Source: Plasmodium malariae
Taxonomy: Eukaryota; Apicomplexa; Aconoidasida; Haemosporida; Plasmodiidae
Length of the DNA: 64,000 nt
Assembly (NCBI RefSeq): GCF_900090045.1
Contig: NC_041788.1
Span: forward strand, 3,500,282-3,564,281
Reading direction: 5' to 3'
The notes beneath the pieces were generated by a model. The model ran no database searches and was not told the DNA's origin. It was given only the letters and a program-made list of their open reading frames with translations. Both the position numbers and the translations under genes were made by a program. The first letter of the stretch is position 1, and every line of letters begins with the position of its first letter. Positions 13,509 to 27,500 of this stretch are shown here, in pieces.

Positions 13509-14866
13509 CACAGTGGAATGCATGTAATTGTATGCTGATCCATTTTTTGAAAACAAATGTAGAACTATTTACGAGTAAAAAACAGGGTAGAAAGTGCTAT
13601 ATTTGTTACGATATTTTCAGTGACTAAAATTATGCTACGAGAAGAACATACAACTAACATTTAGAAACCTAGGTATACGTTAAAAAATAACCTTGTATAA
13701 GTCTCCTGTTAAATGAAATTTTTACACGTATATAATTAATTTTGTTTATATTGGAATACTCCTATATCTATAGTTCACAAAAAAAACAGTTCATTCATCT
13801 TGTTGAATATATTTATTTTACTTTTGTAATAATTATTCATAGATAGCAATAAAACATATAATTTTTTTTCTTTAAAAGTATCATTTAAATTTCTGATTTA
13901 TAAATACGTCAATTGTATATTACACATTAGTAAATTTGTTAATAACGAATGGATATATATAAATTAAACATTCATAAATGAGAGTAACATATCACTAAAT
14001 AAATGTAATTTTTAACCCTATTTCATAAAATGTTTAAAGAGAATAAAAATAGAATAACACCTAAAAGGATATAACAGGAGTTTACTAAAGCACCAAATGT
14101 GAAAATGTTTAATTACTTCATGTTAATTTTGACCACGGTAGAATGTATATTTTTTCTCGTATGCATAAATATGTACAGATAATTCTGCACTGAAGTAAGG
14201 AAACAAGGGATTATAAATAATAATTTTATTATTCGGCTATCTATTTGAAATATATAACAATTTTTTTAAATAATGTAAAAATATTCAAGAATTTATTATT
14301 ACTAATTTGATATATTCACCCTTGTATAAGGACACAGTTAATATAACCTATATTAGCTATTTTATGCATAGTTTATTAATGAATAAAATACTAGATTTAA
14401 GTAAAAATATATTAATGTATTTCTACATTTATCTAATATATATATATGGTATACAAGGATTTACTACGTCCCCCAAGTGAAACTGTTTTCTAGGTCTTTA
14501 TTATATATAAACATCCAATATTGTTTTTAATAAAAAGAAATTAAATTATTTCTCTTTAAGAAGTCATACTACACTATATTATGTATAACACTTTTCATGA
14601 TATTTTTCTAAATATAAACTTAAATATATGTATAATTAAGTTCATATGCATATCTTTACAAAATATCCAAAATGCAATGTTTTCGGTTTACGCTATAGTT
14701 GATTTCATCAAATAAAAAAAAAAGTTATTACCCAACCAAATTAATGTATAAATGTATTTAATGCAAAAAAATTGTCCAAAGCAAATAAATGAAAAATGTG
14801 GAAATATATATATATATGCATATATGTATATATATACATATATACACTTTTTATGAAAAAATAAAG

Positions 14867-14903
<37 letters not shown>

Positions 14904-15704
14904 TAATAAAAATTAAAAATTTAATTATAAAATATAAATGAATATATTCATTTTAACATTTTGTAAATTAGAGCATATAATCAATAAAATAAACATATAT
15001 ATAAAAGTGTAACATAAAAACTATAATTATTAAAAAAGGTAATAAAAAAAGCCTTATTTTAAACTATAGTTTTATATTCTAATTGTATAAATAAAAGAAA
15101 AAACAAAACAACACTAACTGAATTTAATATATAAAAAATTATAATATTTCTTTAAAAAATAAGGTTCTCTAAATGTTACACATAAAGACGCTTTCAAAGA
15201 TAAACGTTTTGCAACAACGTATATTTTCAAAAGTCTTAGGGTTCAATAAGAGTACATACCATCTGGGACAAATGTTGATATAAATATTTTAATTTGTAAA
15301 TATATATGTCTAAAGGCAAAAGAATTTTAACATTTCTGAAATATCTTTGAAAAGATCATAACATATAATTTTTTTCATTATATAGACATATAAATATGCC
15401 TATTCTTAAATATATGTGCACATTATTTTCCATTTTGATGGAATACACAGAAAATACTTTTTCTTATTTATGTTAATATGGTTCATACTTATAAAAATAA
15501 AATTTTGTTTAATAATATCCATGATATTTAAGTTTTTGGAATATTTCCTAAAATTAATAAAAAGAAGAAATAATACGTGTTATAATATGTAATTAAAAAA
15601 AAATATATTAAATTACTACATACGTATATATGTATATATATATATATATTATGCAACTTGCGTGCCGAAAGAAAAACATATATTTTTTTATTATTGTTAT
15701 TTAC
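13111..15704. other. Non-coding stretch with a few tiny open frames
   Basis: No supportable gene. (TA)n tracts lie at about 13478-13504 and 14870-14897. Short coding-like runs with an ATG occur at about 13201 (31 codons), 13531 (about 30 codons, with a CYIC motif), 14106 (about 25 hydrophobic codons) and 15173 (about 36 codons). None has a partner exon, and each is short enough to be chance or an unrecognisable relic. No second exon for the orphan first exon at 15705-15884 is visible here. Confidence 0.45.
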
Positions 15705-15884
15705 CTTTTTCCCTATAATGTATGATAAATACATCATTACATTAAATAATAATAAACCAAGAAATACATTAAGTCCGTTACTACAAGAGCACTGATTTGG
15801 AGCACCTAGTCTCGAAATATAGTTTCCAAAGGTTTCGTGCAAAGTGGATGTAACTTCGGAGTTGTAACTTGCTTCGGTACTCAT
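15705..15884 (-). pseudogene. Orphan first exon, tryptophan-rich-antigen type
   Basis: The ATG at 15884 opens 60 codons ending at a GT donor (15704-15703, AAAAAG/GTAAAT) in phase 0. The peptide begins MSTEASYNSEVTSTL, has a CSC motif, and ends in a membrane segment (NVFLGLLLFNVMMYLSYII). Length, phase, acidic N-terminus and terminal membrane helix match exon 1 of the tryptophan-rich antigen at 43736-44890 (63 codons, phase 0). I find no Trp-rich second exon within several kilobases downstream on the minus strand. It is therefore probably the stranded first exon of a lost gene, though a short unrecognised second exon is possible. Confidence 0.5.
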
Positions 15885-16976
15885 TTTAAAATTCTGAAAA
15901 AGTTATTTCAAAAAATTATATAAAGTTTCTCTTATATATATGTATATGCATCTGTTTATTTTTTTTAAATAACAAAATAGTACTTAATACTAAAAAAAAA
16001 AAATAATAAAAATAAAAAATAATATAATAAAAAAGGATCATATCGCATACAAACATATAATTAATATGCATATAATATACATAAATGAAGAAAAAGTATT
16101 CACCATAAAAAATATGTAACCTGGTTTTATTAATATTCTTAAATTTTTTGAAGTTTCTTATGCATAATATAATAATATCCTTAAGAACTTTATATGCATA
16201 TATATTATATATCTAACCCGAAGCTAATAATGGTGTCTTAGGACTAAAAATTTTTCTAATAATTCAAATATTCTAAAATGTTCTTTACAATGCATTAACT
16301 ACTTTTGAAATTGTTTAGAATTATAAAATAAAGAATAATTAAGAAGTAAATTTATATATTTTTTTTAAATTATATGTATTTTTTCAAAAAAATAGGAATA
16401 ATTAAATTAAGAATTAATAAATTACTAAATTAAAAAATTATTATATTAAAAAATTTAAATGGATTTATACTAGTAATTTTATTTTAAAACTTCATTAAAA
16501 TAAATTTAAATAAAAATTACATATATATAAATACTTTTTATATTATACTGTTTTTAAGGATATCATTATTTTGTTATTTTACATAAAATTATTTTTAAAA
16601 AAACAATATATTTTTATTTGTATTATTCAAAAAAGAAATTTTTTTTTAAATACTAATATTTATTTCTTATTGGAGGATAAAAATATTCTTATTTAAAATA
16701 AAAATAATCTATTATATAATGACGGAGATATAAATATGTATGTAATTTTTTTTTCTGTTGCATTAATTTTTTTTTTATGTATACTTGATTTTCTTTATAC
16801 TTCTATTTGTTATGATTTATTTTTATTATTAATAATTTTTAAGAAATTATTTTACTTAAAATGTTTTATTAGTATATATATATATATATATATATTTTTG
16901 CTATTTGTATGTTCATTTTATTTTTTTTGATATGTTAATATTTTATTCATTAAATTTTATTTTTTTATGTTTCAAT

Positions 16977-17007
<31 letters not shown>

Positions 17008-20000
17008 GTTAAAAGTACTCTCTATGGCATTGGTATCCATTTGTATATTGTACTATTTTAATATTGTGTTAAATTTTCTTTTTTCTATTTATTTTAATTG
17101 TTATAATTGAGAATTAAAAACATTAGGAGAAGTTTTCCATAATTTTATATTTGAATTTATTAATGTATGCAAACGTATAAACATGAATTTAAATGTAATA
17201 AAAAAAACTTATATGGAAAAAAGTATATTATATAAAAGGATTATTTATTTTTGTCTTAGTTTTTATAAGTATATCATACTTAATTACGTTTGTGAAATAT
17301 ATTCCATGTTAGTTTATGGAATATATAGGTTTTAATATTTAATTTTTTTATATTTTTTAATCCTCAATTTTTGAAGAGGAGGAATTTAAAAATTTCTACT
17401 GCATGTAAATTTTTATTTTTTACTTTTAATATATATATTTATTAAAATTTTTATTTTTTTTTTGTTCAAAATTTAAATAAAATTTGTTAGTAAATTTAGA
17501 ATGATTCAAATGAAAATTGTACGATTTACTTTTAATTTTTGGATATTATACTGTGTAATTTTTAAGAAAAGACTATACGATTTCACTTAATGCTAGAATA
17601 TATTATTATATATATGTAATAAGACATAGATAATAATATATATGTTGTAAAGTAGTGTTTATTCCGTGGAGAATAAACTTATAGAACAAAAAAAGGAAAT
17701 AAAAAAGAACATATATGAACTACTGTTATTTTTTTTTTGTTATCGAAAACTGATAATTACATATAATTATAACATATGAAAAAAAATTGCCAAAATAGTT
17801 GATTTTATTTTTAATATGCTTGTAAAACATGTAATATTTTATTTAATGAGTAAAAAATTTTAGAATTTACAAAAATATATTGGTTTTATACTTTTTATTT
17901 TAGATAGAAGTTTTTTTTTTTTTTAATAATAATAAGGTAGTGATGACATGAAATATTAGGAGTATATCTTTTCATATATATACCCATCTTTATATTTATT
18001 TACACATGGAATCCATAAGTTGTTAATAATTTATATGTATACATCCAAAAATTATTAAATATATATATATATATGTTTATATTTATATATGTATATAAAA
18101 CATTATCCCATGTTAATTTCTCATAAGTAGGTTATATGTAAAAAAGAAATGTTATATTTTTTCTTTTATACCTTTTATTGGAAAATATTCTAAGACTTTA
18201 AATACATGTATAGTGTATATATAAATTATATATATATATGAGTATATTTTTTCAATATCTCTTATAAGAAGTAGCAACATAAATAGGAGACTTTATTTTA
18301 TGCAAGAAGGGCGAATAAACTAAATAGGTACTTTGAAAAAATATAAAATGAAATTATAATTTTTTTTTTGTAAGCATGAATATTCATGTATCAATTAAAT
18401 TGTAAAAAGCGCAATTTTACATTGATGTATCAGAATAATGTATAGTATATATTTTTGTAGATTGAATCTTATTTTTTATATATTGGCACGCAGTAAAATT
18501 ATAGCATTTATAGAAAAAATATTTAGGCAATTTAATTACAAATCTGTGGGATTTGTTTATTTATTTCTTTTACTTTAATACTGTTTTATTTTTACTCTAA
18601 CATTAATTTGAGCAGCTACTTTCCACATTTGAAATTTTACATAAATTATAAAAGAAATAAATAGAATTTTCATAAATACAATGTATATGTATAAATGTAC
18701 ATTCTTTTCCATGTTTTACTCCAAACTAGAAAGATAAAAACTTTTTTTTTTCATTAATGAGAATAGTAATCGGGAAAAAAAAAATATAATTAAAATTATA
18801 ACAGTAATAATAATAATAAAATACAATACCCATTACTTTTAACTGTTAATATTTTAGTCTCCCTTTATTCGTTCCATAAAAATCATTAGGTAATAAAAGA
18901 AGCAATTATTGATTATGTGTAAATGAGAAATGACATATGAAGAAATAAAAATAAAAAAAATTCAATTTACCACCCATATTTAGTATTAATTAATGTATAT
19001 ATTATTCTTTTAATTAGTTTCATAATTAAATATAGTTTTAACAGTATAACAATAATTACATAACATGGTAACTAAGTCGTTTTATTTGTTCTTATTAATT
19101 AGTATATCAAAAACAAATGAACTTTGTCAGAAGTAAAATAAAAAAAAATGACATATTCCATTATTGCACTTTTGAATATTAATATGAATATATATATCTA
19201 ACGAAATGAAATTTTGTTCTAGATTCTGAATTTATTTTATTTTAAAATTGTTTTTAAAAATAAATGTATGTGCATATTTATATATAAATACACTTATGCA
19301 CACGTGCATAAACATATAGATATTCAGAGAAAATAAGCGAATTTATAAGAGAATTAGCTTTAAGTAATAAAAATATGGTCATAATATATATTACCTTATC
19401 CACACATTTTAAAACTTTTATGAGAAAAAAATGGAAGTTTATCTTTTTGAAAATTTTCCTGTAAAACCAGAAAAATGAGGCGATAAATTTAAATGAAAAA
19501 ACTGCTGTCATAAATGCAAATGTTTTTAGAATAAAATTATATAATATTTTGATAGTAAAAAAATATTAATAATTACGGAATAATTAGATAATATTTAGTT
19601 AATAGATAATACATGAATTATAAGTAATTAGAAATGTTAATACTAAACTCTGTAAGCTTGCAAGTACTATTTTTAAAAATGTAATTTATAACGTGTCAAT
19701 AACAAGGAAAGTCAAAAAAGAGGAAATGTGAAACGCCGTTAAAAAAATAAAATAAATTAATATTTTTATTATAATAATGAATGGTCCATAATTATTATGA
19801 AAATATGAAATTGTAACGTTAAATAAAAAAAATTCCTTAAGTATTTGAATAGTAAAATAGTCATCAGTAAAATATAACGATAAAAAATATGCTACAATGT
19901 ATCAGTAAATAAAAGAAAAAGAAAAAATAGAGAAAATTTTGAATACTGAAGGTTAGTAATAATAGAACTAATCATTTTTGTTCTAATTTAATTGTAATAG

Positions 20001-20672
20001 TATTTGGAGAGAAATAGGGAAAAAAAAAAGTAAAATAATATATAGCAAAATAGAATATAATATAATGTAGTAACATAAAATAGCCTTTATCTTTTCTTTT
20101 TTTTTTTTAAAATGAATAAAATTAACGGAAGCACTAATTTTTTGTTGTTTTTCTGTGAAATAGCTTTGTTTTAAAATTATACTGAATGTTTATTACACTA
20201 AATTTATTCTCTAATATATTATAAAGCGTATTTTTATTAATATGTGTAATGTGTAATACTAAATATGTTTACATAATTTTTAAACTTAATTAATGCTTTT
20301 AACAGATATAAGATTTAGAATTCTATACTAATTAACTCCATATATGTAGTATTTATTCTTGAAGTGTTAATTTTGTTACATCATTTTACCTGGAGAATTT
20401 AGTAAACTTAACAACACAAAATATAATTTTCTTTCATAATGATTTTTTTTCTAGTAAATATTTTATGTATTATATAAGCACCATTTTTTTATATCTAAAT
20501 TTTCCTGCGTTATACCCTTATGTTTTTGCACAAAATATTAAATCTATGTATATATTTGAGGTAAAAAAAGAAAAAAGTACTCTATTTTTTATTTTTTTAA
20601 ATTTTTATCTCGTTTTTCTCTCATGATAGTTATGTGTAATGAAAATTCAACACTTTCTAAAATTTTTTGGGG
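15885..20672. other. Long non-coding A/T-rich stretch
   Basis: Nothing I can support across about 4.8 kb. There is a 29-base poly-T run near 16979-17007 and several (TA)n tracts. A hydrophobic open frame at 16736-16930 (+) is encoded by T-rich sequence, and one at 19278-19511 (-) has no partner exon or recognisable family. Confidence 0.5.
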
Positions 20673-20936
20673 TTATTTATAGAAATTATTTGAGGCAATA
20701 TTGTAATATATATATATATATATATTTTTTTTTTGGCCTTCAAGCTCTATTTTTAACTTTGGCACATTTTTCTGAGTTTTAAAAAGCAGAAAAATAAAAT
20801 TAAAACGTTTGTTTGTATTAAGTTTATTATAGTGCTGTAAAAACTTTATTTCTTCTTCCCTTTCTGTTTCATTTTTTTTTTTTTCCCTGTTAGAATAATC
20901 AATATCCTTGTATTGACACAACCAAATGAAGTTGTT
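20673..20936 (-). CDS. Possible coding exon or relic, unknown family
   Basis: A polypyrimidine tract and CAACAG acceptor on the minus strand (AG at 20938-20937) precede an open frame beginning NNFIWLCQYKDIDYSNR. It continues through a charged Glu/Lys run and a stretch ending KLKIELEGQKKN before dissolving into a (TA)n-encoded Ile/Tyr tract, with a stop at 20673. The first 70 residues have balanced composition unlike random A/T sequence. I cannot find a signal exon upstream (20960-21200), so this may be a lone exon remnant. It lies about 450 bp before the RBP start on the opposite strand. Confidence 0.3.
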   Translation of the reverse strand, partial: NNFIWLCQYKDIDYSNREKKKNETEREEEIKFLQHYNKLNTNKRFNFIFLLFKTQKNVPKLKIELEGQKKNIYIYIYYNIASNNFYK

Positions 20937-21381
20937 CTGTTGTAAAAAAAAAAAAAAAAGAGTGATATATATAATTATTTTACATTGTAATTATTTGATA
21001 TATACTTATATAAGAATATGATCCTTTCGTTTTATTTTAGTTTTATAAGTATATTTATATCTGTTAATCCTGGATAATTAAATTTTACTCTGACGTTGTA
21101 CCATATATATATACGTACACATTTATAGATAGAATTATTTTTATTCTGTATACTTTTTGTTTGTTTGTTTACATTTTCAATTGACTGAAATTTTTTCGTT
21201 CTAATTATTAACCAAATATTATATATAAAAGGGTATAGTACTTATTATTATTTGTACAAAATTCTACAAAAAAAATTTTCATTAAGTATATGAAAAAGTT
21301 CAAATTATAATGAGTTTAATAAGCAAAGAGATTAATTTTTTAAATATTATAAATTAATATTATGTTTGTACATTTTGGAAT
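20937..21381. other. Intergenic region upstream of the RBP gene
   Basis: No gene is seen. This would hold the 5' untranslated region and proximal promoter of the RBP gene. No specific motif stands out. Confidence 0.5.
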
Positions 21382-21475
21382 ATGGAGAAAAATATATTTT
21401 GTACAATTCTGTACCACATTCTGTTTATCTTTGTTGGTAGAATGATATATATAAATCTATCTATCTATCTATCTA

Positions 21476-21522
<47 letters not shown>

Positions 21523-24500
21523 TTAGATATACAATGATTTATAGATAAACCAATACAAACAAACCTATATATGCCCACATGAATATACAGATACATTTTC
21601 GCGAACATTTATTTATTACTAATATTCCATTTTTTTTTTTTTTTTTTTTTAAATAGATATCACTATTCATTCAAACATTTCTGCTTTTTATTTTGTATTT
21701 ATATAGGTGTAAGCCGAGAAAATTTCATAAATAAATCAAATAAATATAAAAAGAAATTATATATATACCCACTTACTTCTGGTTTAGGGGAAAATAATAA
21801 ATTAGAGTACAATAATAGAAAAAAGGAAAAATATAAAACGTCTGATTTATTACATGAAAAGAAATATAACGAAAACAATAATATTAATATTAACAACGAA
21901 AATGTGTCTGGTCTGCTTAAACAAAAGTCTCAAGTAATCTTAAAAAACGATAATTCTACTACAATTCCATCATTTTTTGCCTATATTAAAGAAAACAACT
22001 TACACAAATACAATTCACGGAGAAATAGTAATAGTAATACTACGAGGGGTAGTTACAATAATGACAACAATGACAGCAATAATAATGATAGGAGTGAGGG
22101 AGGAAATCCCGAAGACTTAAGTACTTCTGGGAACTCATTTATTCAAAACGATAATGAAAAAAAAGTTGAAGATAGTTTAGATTATGTAGAAGTTATAGGT
22201 GAAAGAGGGAGTGTCATATTTTCACAAGAGTCATATTATGTTAATTTATATACTTACAAAGAAATTCTTCGTTTTACAAACCATCAGCCATTAACTGATA
22301 GTAATATGAACACGATAGAGGATGAAAAACTTAAGAAGATTTATGATCAAGTGCAAGGAACTCTTAAATTATGTGAATCCAAGAAAATTAAATTGTTAAA
22401 TGCAATAAATGATTTAGAAAATCCTAAAGAATCAAGAGAAAAAGAAGTTCCAAATGCTCAAAACTATAGTTCTTATAATACACTGAAAAATGATTTTTTG
22501 GAATGTTTACGTAATTATGATAGTGAAATTAAGAAGAAAATAAAGGAAGTTACGAAGAATATTGAGGAGAATTATGGTGATAAGTATTGTACAAGGACTT
22601 GTAATGCAAATGTTTATTTTGAAAATATAAATTTTTATATTTCTTATTTGAATAATAATTCTAATAATTTGTATAATTCTTATTATAATAAAGCTAACGA
22701 TTTTTTAACATCTAGTATTAGTATGATAAAACTTATAGAAAATGAATTAGGTAACAATGAAACTATAAATTCCGTAAATTTTGTACAAAGAGAAATAAAA
22801 GAAATTATAAAAAGTTATGGTTATCATATGAAAAATATTAAGAATTCTATGGAAAATATTAAAAAACTTGAAAACATAAATAAATCAACTACTTTCGATA
22901 GGAATAATCTTATAGATAAAAGTGTTGAGCTAGCAAAACTTATGTCTCAGTACAATTTTAGTAATGAAATATTCAATAAGATGAGGAAATGGTATAGTAT
23001 AAAAAAAAATATATTTCAAAAACTATTTATAACTTTAGCGGAAAAATTAGAAAGGAAAATGAATGAATATGTTACGTTAGGCAATTTCCAAAATGTATAC
23101 GATTCAATAATGGTAGATTGGAAATATATATTAGAATATACACAGGATATATATAATAGAAATTCTAAAGGAGTGAAAAATTATGAAAAAAATGGTGATA
23201 TAGAAGTGATAATTATTAAAAATAAAGTTAAAGAAAAATTAACTTCATTAGAAGAAATAAATGATAAATTAAATAATATTTTTTCTGCAATAAATTCTAA
23301 ATATATATTAATTAAATCTACAAAATCTTTAATAGGTGAGATAAAAGATGATTTTAGAAATGAAGTCTATAAGGAAGACAATGTAGATGGTGTTATAAAA
23401 ATAATGGAAACACTAAGTACTAAGCATAAAACAATAAAAGATAATGTCAATACAATATATTCAAATTATGCTAATATTAAAAAATTAGAACAGCAAGTTA
23501 ATGAAATAAATGATAGTATTAATGGATATTTGGAAGAAATAAAATCGTTACAGGAAAAAGGTTCAAAAAACGATATTATCAGAGAAGAAATAATAACAAA
23601 AATGGCTTATATAACTGAAAATATTAGAAATTTAAAAAAAGTACTTTCCGTAGAGGAAAAATCAAAAGAGTACATTGCACAAGTTGATGAATTAATTAAA
23701 GGAACAACACTGAACATAAGTAAATATATAGATAAAAAAAATAATGCACAAAATAAAATAAAAGCAATTATTGAAGATATATATAATGGAAGTTTAAAGG
23801 ATTTTGCTGAAGAATTATCATTAAATGTGGATAATAATAGAAGTTATCTAACGCATACACATCACACAGGTGAACTTAACGGTGTACTAGAAAAAACAAG
23901 AGAAGACTATGAAAAACTAAAAGCTCTCAAACATCACAATTTTTCCGATATAATAAATAATTTAAATAATGAAATAAAGGTTATTTTAGAATTTAAAGAT
24001 GATATTTTAAGAATTCAAAATGAGGATATGGACGAAAAATTAACCAATTCTTTAGAACACTTTAAAACAGTGTATAAAATCTTAACAACTAGCTTGAATG
24101 ATTATAAAGTACATAAGGAAAAACTAGAAGAGTACAAAACTACTATGATAAAAAGAGAAAAGCATTTTGTCGATAATTTATTTGAAAACGATGATAATGT
24201 TGTAGAGGGAAAATCTACTTATAAGGAGTTCCAGGTTCTTGTAATTGAACTTAAGAAAAGAAATAAAATACATGAAGAATTTTATACAACAAAGGATGCC
24301 TTGAAAAAAACAAAAATCCAATTATTGTTATGCGCCGATCTAGAAGAAAAATTGAAATCATTCCAAAGTAAAAAAAATACAGACTTCAAGGAATTTACAG
24401 ATGAAATAAATAATGGAATAATGGATAAAAAGTTAAGTGATTATGAAAATGAATTTATAAAAGACAACGAATCAACTGACAAAACCATACAAAATATTGA

Positions 24501-27500
24501 GACTTCAAATAAAAACATAAATCATCTTAAAGTATTAAATGCTGCTATAAAGAATTGTACTAATGAGCGTAAATTAATTGAAAGCTTAATAGAAAAAAAA
24601 AATAGATTAAAAGAAAAAGTGGTCCAGGAATATAATAAATTAGATGAAGACAATATTATAGAAGAACATATAAATTTAAAATTAAAAGTAAACTTAAACA
24701 AAGCTATTTTGTCAATAGAAACAAAAATATATGACACTAGTATGAATAATATGAAAGAACAAATAAAAAATATGTTGGAATCTTATACAAATTTAAAGAA
24801 AAATTATAAAGATTTTAACGAAACAGAATTGAAAAAATTAAAAGAAAACAGTGAGTGGAAAAGTATTAAGGACATTATGAATGATCTAAATGCTCATTAT
24901 GAAATATTAAAGCAAATTGTAGATGATATAATTATTAATCACAATAATGAATATATGATATGGATTGATAACAGTATAATTGCGAATAATGAACAGATAA
25001 ATAATAAAATAAAAGAAAATCTAAACACTCTAGAACAAATGATGGAAAAATTAAAAATTCCTTATTTTAATATTGATGCGAGTAATTTTAAATATAATTT
25101 AAATCAGGAAAATATTAATGAATTTAAGACAAATGTTGATAACCTTATTGAAAAGATCAATATAAGAAAGGATAAATTAAACAGCATTAAGGCAGCTTCC
25201 GACGAACAATTAACAAAAAAATATAATGTAGATATAGGGGAAATGGAACCAAATAATAAAAAAAATGCACTGAAGGAAATTTATGATATAATTATAAGAA
25301 AATCTAATGAATTAAGTGTATTGTTGAAAGATACATCTATATTAAGAGATATTGAGAACACAGAATTAAATTATTATAAAGTTTTAATTGCCGATATTGT
25401 CAAAAAGATTACTGATAAAACGTTTGAGGCTGAAAGAATACTACAAGAGTTAAATTATTATGTAGATGTTACTAAGCTCATTAAAAATTATATATACGAT
25501 GCAGTAAAAGATGACCATATTTTTAATTATAGGGAGTATTCCGAAGAGGGTAAAAAGAATTATAATAATATAAAAACTCTCTTTGATGAATCTATACGAT
25601 TTAAGAGCGAAGTGGACAGGGGGGGAAAAATAGATGAAGCTAAAGATATTGAAGGAAAATTACATCATAATTTACAAGAAGTCACAAAAAATTATAATTC
25701 TTTGAAAGATGCATCATTAGATATTAAGAATATGAAAGAATTATTGTCAGTGCATGATATTCAGAGTATTTTACACAATTCAGATAACCATACTGAAGAG
25801 GTTGAGAAATATGCCAAACTGATTAAAGACGAATTAGAAAAATCAGATAATCTTATAAAACAAGTAAAAACATATTTTGATAATGCAGAGAAACTTAAAA
25901 AAGAAATTAACACAAGCTTAAGTGATGAAAAGATTGAAGCAAACATGAAAGAAATTATAAGATGTACAAGTGAAATTGCAAAAAGGAAAGATAATATGAA
26001 TTCCCATATATTAAAAGCTAAAGAATATAAAGAAAAAGCATTATTACATTTTCGTAATGCAAGTAGAAGAGAAATTATAATAAAATTTTTTAAAGAAAAT
26101 AAGAATCATGGAACATATAGCGTGCAAGATAGTGATATGAACAAGGCTACAGAAGATAAAGCAAAATGTGAAGAATTTTCGAAAGAAACTGTAAGTAATG
26201 AAGAAAAAATAAAAAATCATGGAACGGATTTTATGGAGTTCGAGAAAAAGAGTAATACTCTTTTAAGTGAATCTTTAATTTTTGAAATAAAAACGAAGTA
26301 CGCAAAAGGAAAAATAAAGGAAGTAAACATAATGAGTGATATAGAACAGATACATTCTTACAGTGAAAAAAAATTGAATGAATGTGTAAAAAAATTAGAA
26401 AATTTTAAGGAAATATCCAAAATTGAAGAAATGAAGGATAATCTAAAAAATGATAAATCATATGAAGCATATAGAAATATAAAGCTGATTCTAGAATTGG
26501 CCAAACATAATTTATCAAGTATAGAAGATGTAAAACAAAGTATAAAAAATATTTTAATTAAAGCTAATGGTTCAAAGAATTATATTTCAGAAACACCTAA
26601 AATACAAGCAGGTACCTCTTTAGATTTATTGAAAATTGAACATGATTATTATTTAGAACACATTGTAAATATTGAAAATTTAAAAAAATTTCTGCATGAT
26701 GAAAAAAATAAAGTAGATGTAATATATGCTACTACTACAAAAATGGAAAATGACTTGGAAAAATATAAAAAAGTTTATGAAGTAGTAATTCTGGAAAAGA
26801 TAAAAGAGATAGCTGATGAAAAGAAAAGACAAACTGAATCAACAAGAGAATCAATAAATACATTAAAGGATTATTTTACTTCAATTATTAATGAATTTAA
26901 TTTGAAACAAAACATTATTATGGAGATATTGGAAGATGGACAAAATACTATGAATCAAATTTATGAAGACTCTAACAAATCGTATATATTAATTGAAAGT
27001 TATGTAAAAAAAGCTGTAAATGATAATGTGAAGTATGGTGAAACAAATCGTCTAAGAAAAGAAGCTGAAAAAGAAGAAGTGATTCTTAAAAACAAGGCAA
27101 ATGATGCAAAAAATAATATGATTAATATTAAAAAAAATGAATCCTTTAAGTTACTAAATGTTATGAAAGATGAATTAGATAAAGTAAATATTAAGTGTGA
27201 AGAAGAACATTCAAAAGTAAAAGAAAGCCATGATTTTATTAAAAGAACCACTGATAATATCAAAAAAACGTACGATGAAAACAGTTCATTGGATATATTA
27301 AAACAAGCAATAGATAAAAATAATGAAATAAAAAAAAAGATACATTCTTGTTATAAGGCTGAAGCACAAAATGTTTTTGGAAAAATGATTAAAACAGCAA
27401 ATCTAATAGGTATAAAAGTAATATCAGGAATGGACACAGAAATAACTCCAGAAGAACATTTACAGATAACATCAAAATTAAACTCCAATTTAAAATATGA

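Noticed and set aside
15236..15244. TAGGGTTCA match to the telomere repeat as an interstitial telomere
   Set aside because: A single partial unit is expected by chance; no tandem copies.
16736..16930. 64-codon hydrophobic + strand frame
   Set aside because: Phe/Ile/Leu/Tyr only, encoded by T-rich and (TA)n sequence.
19278..19511. 77-codon minus-strand frame with a possible GTAATA donor
   Set aside because: No partner exon, no family resemblance, and composition typical of A/T-rich non-coding DNA.
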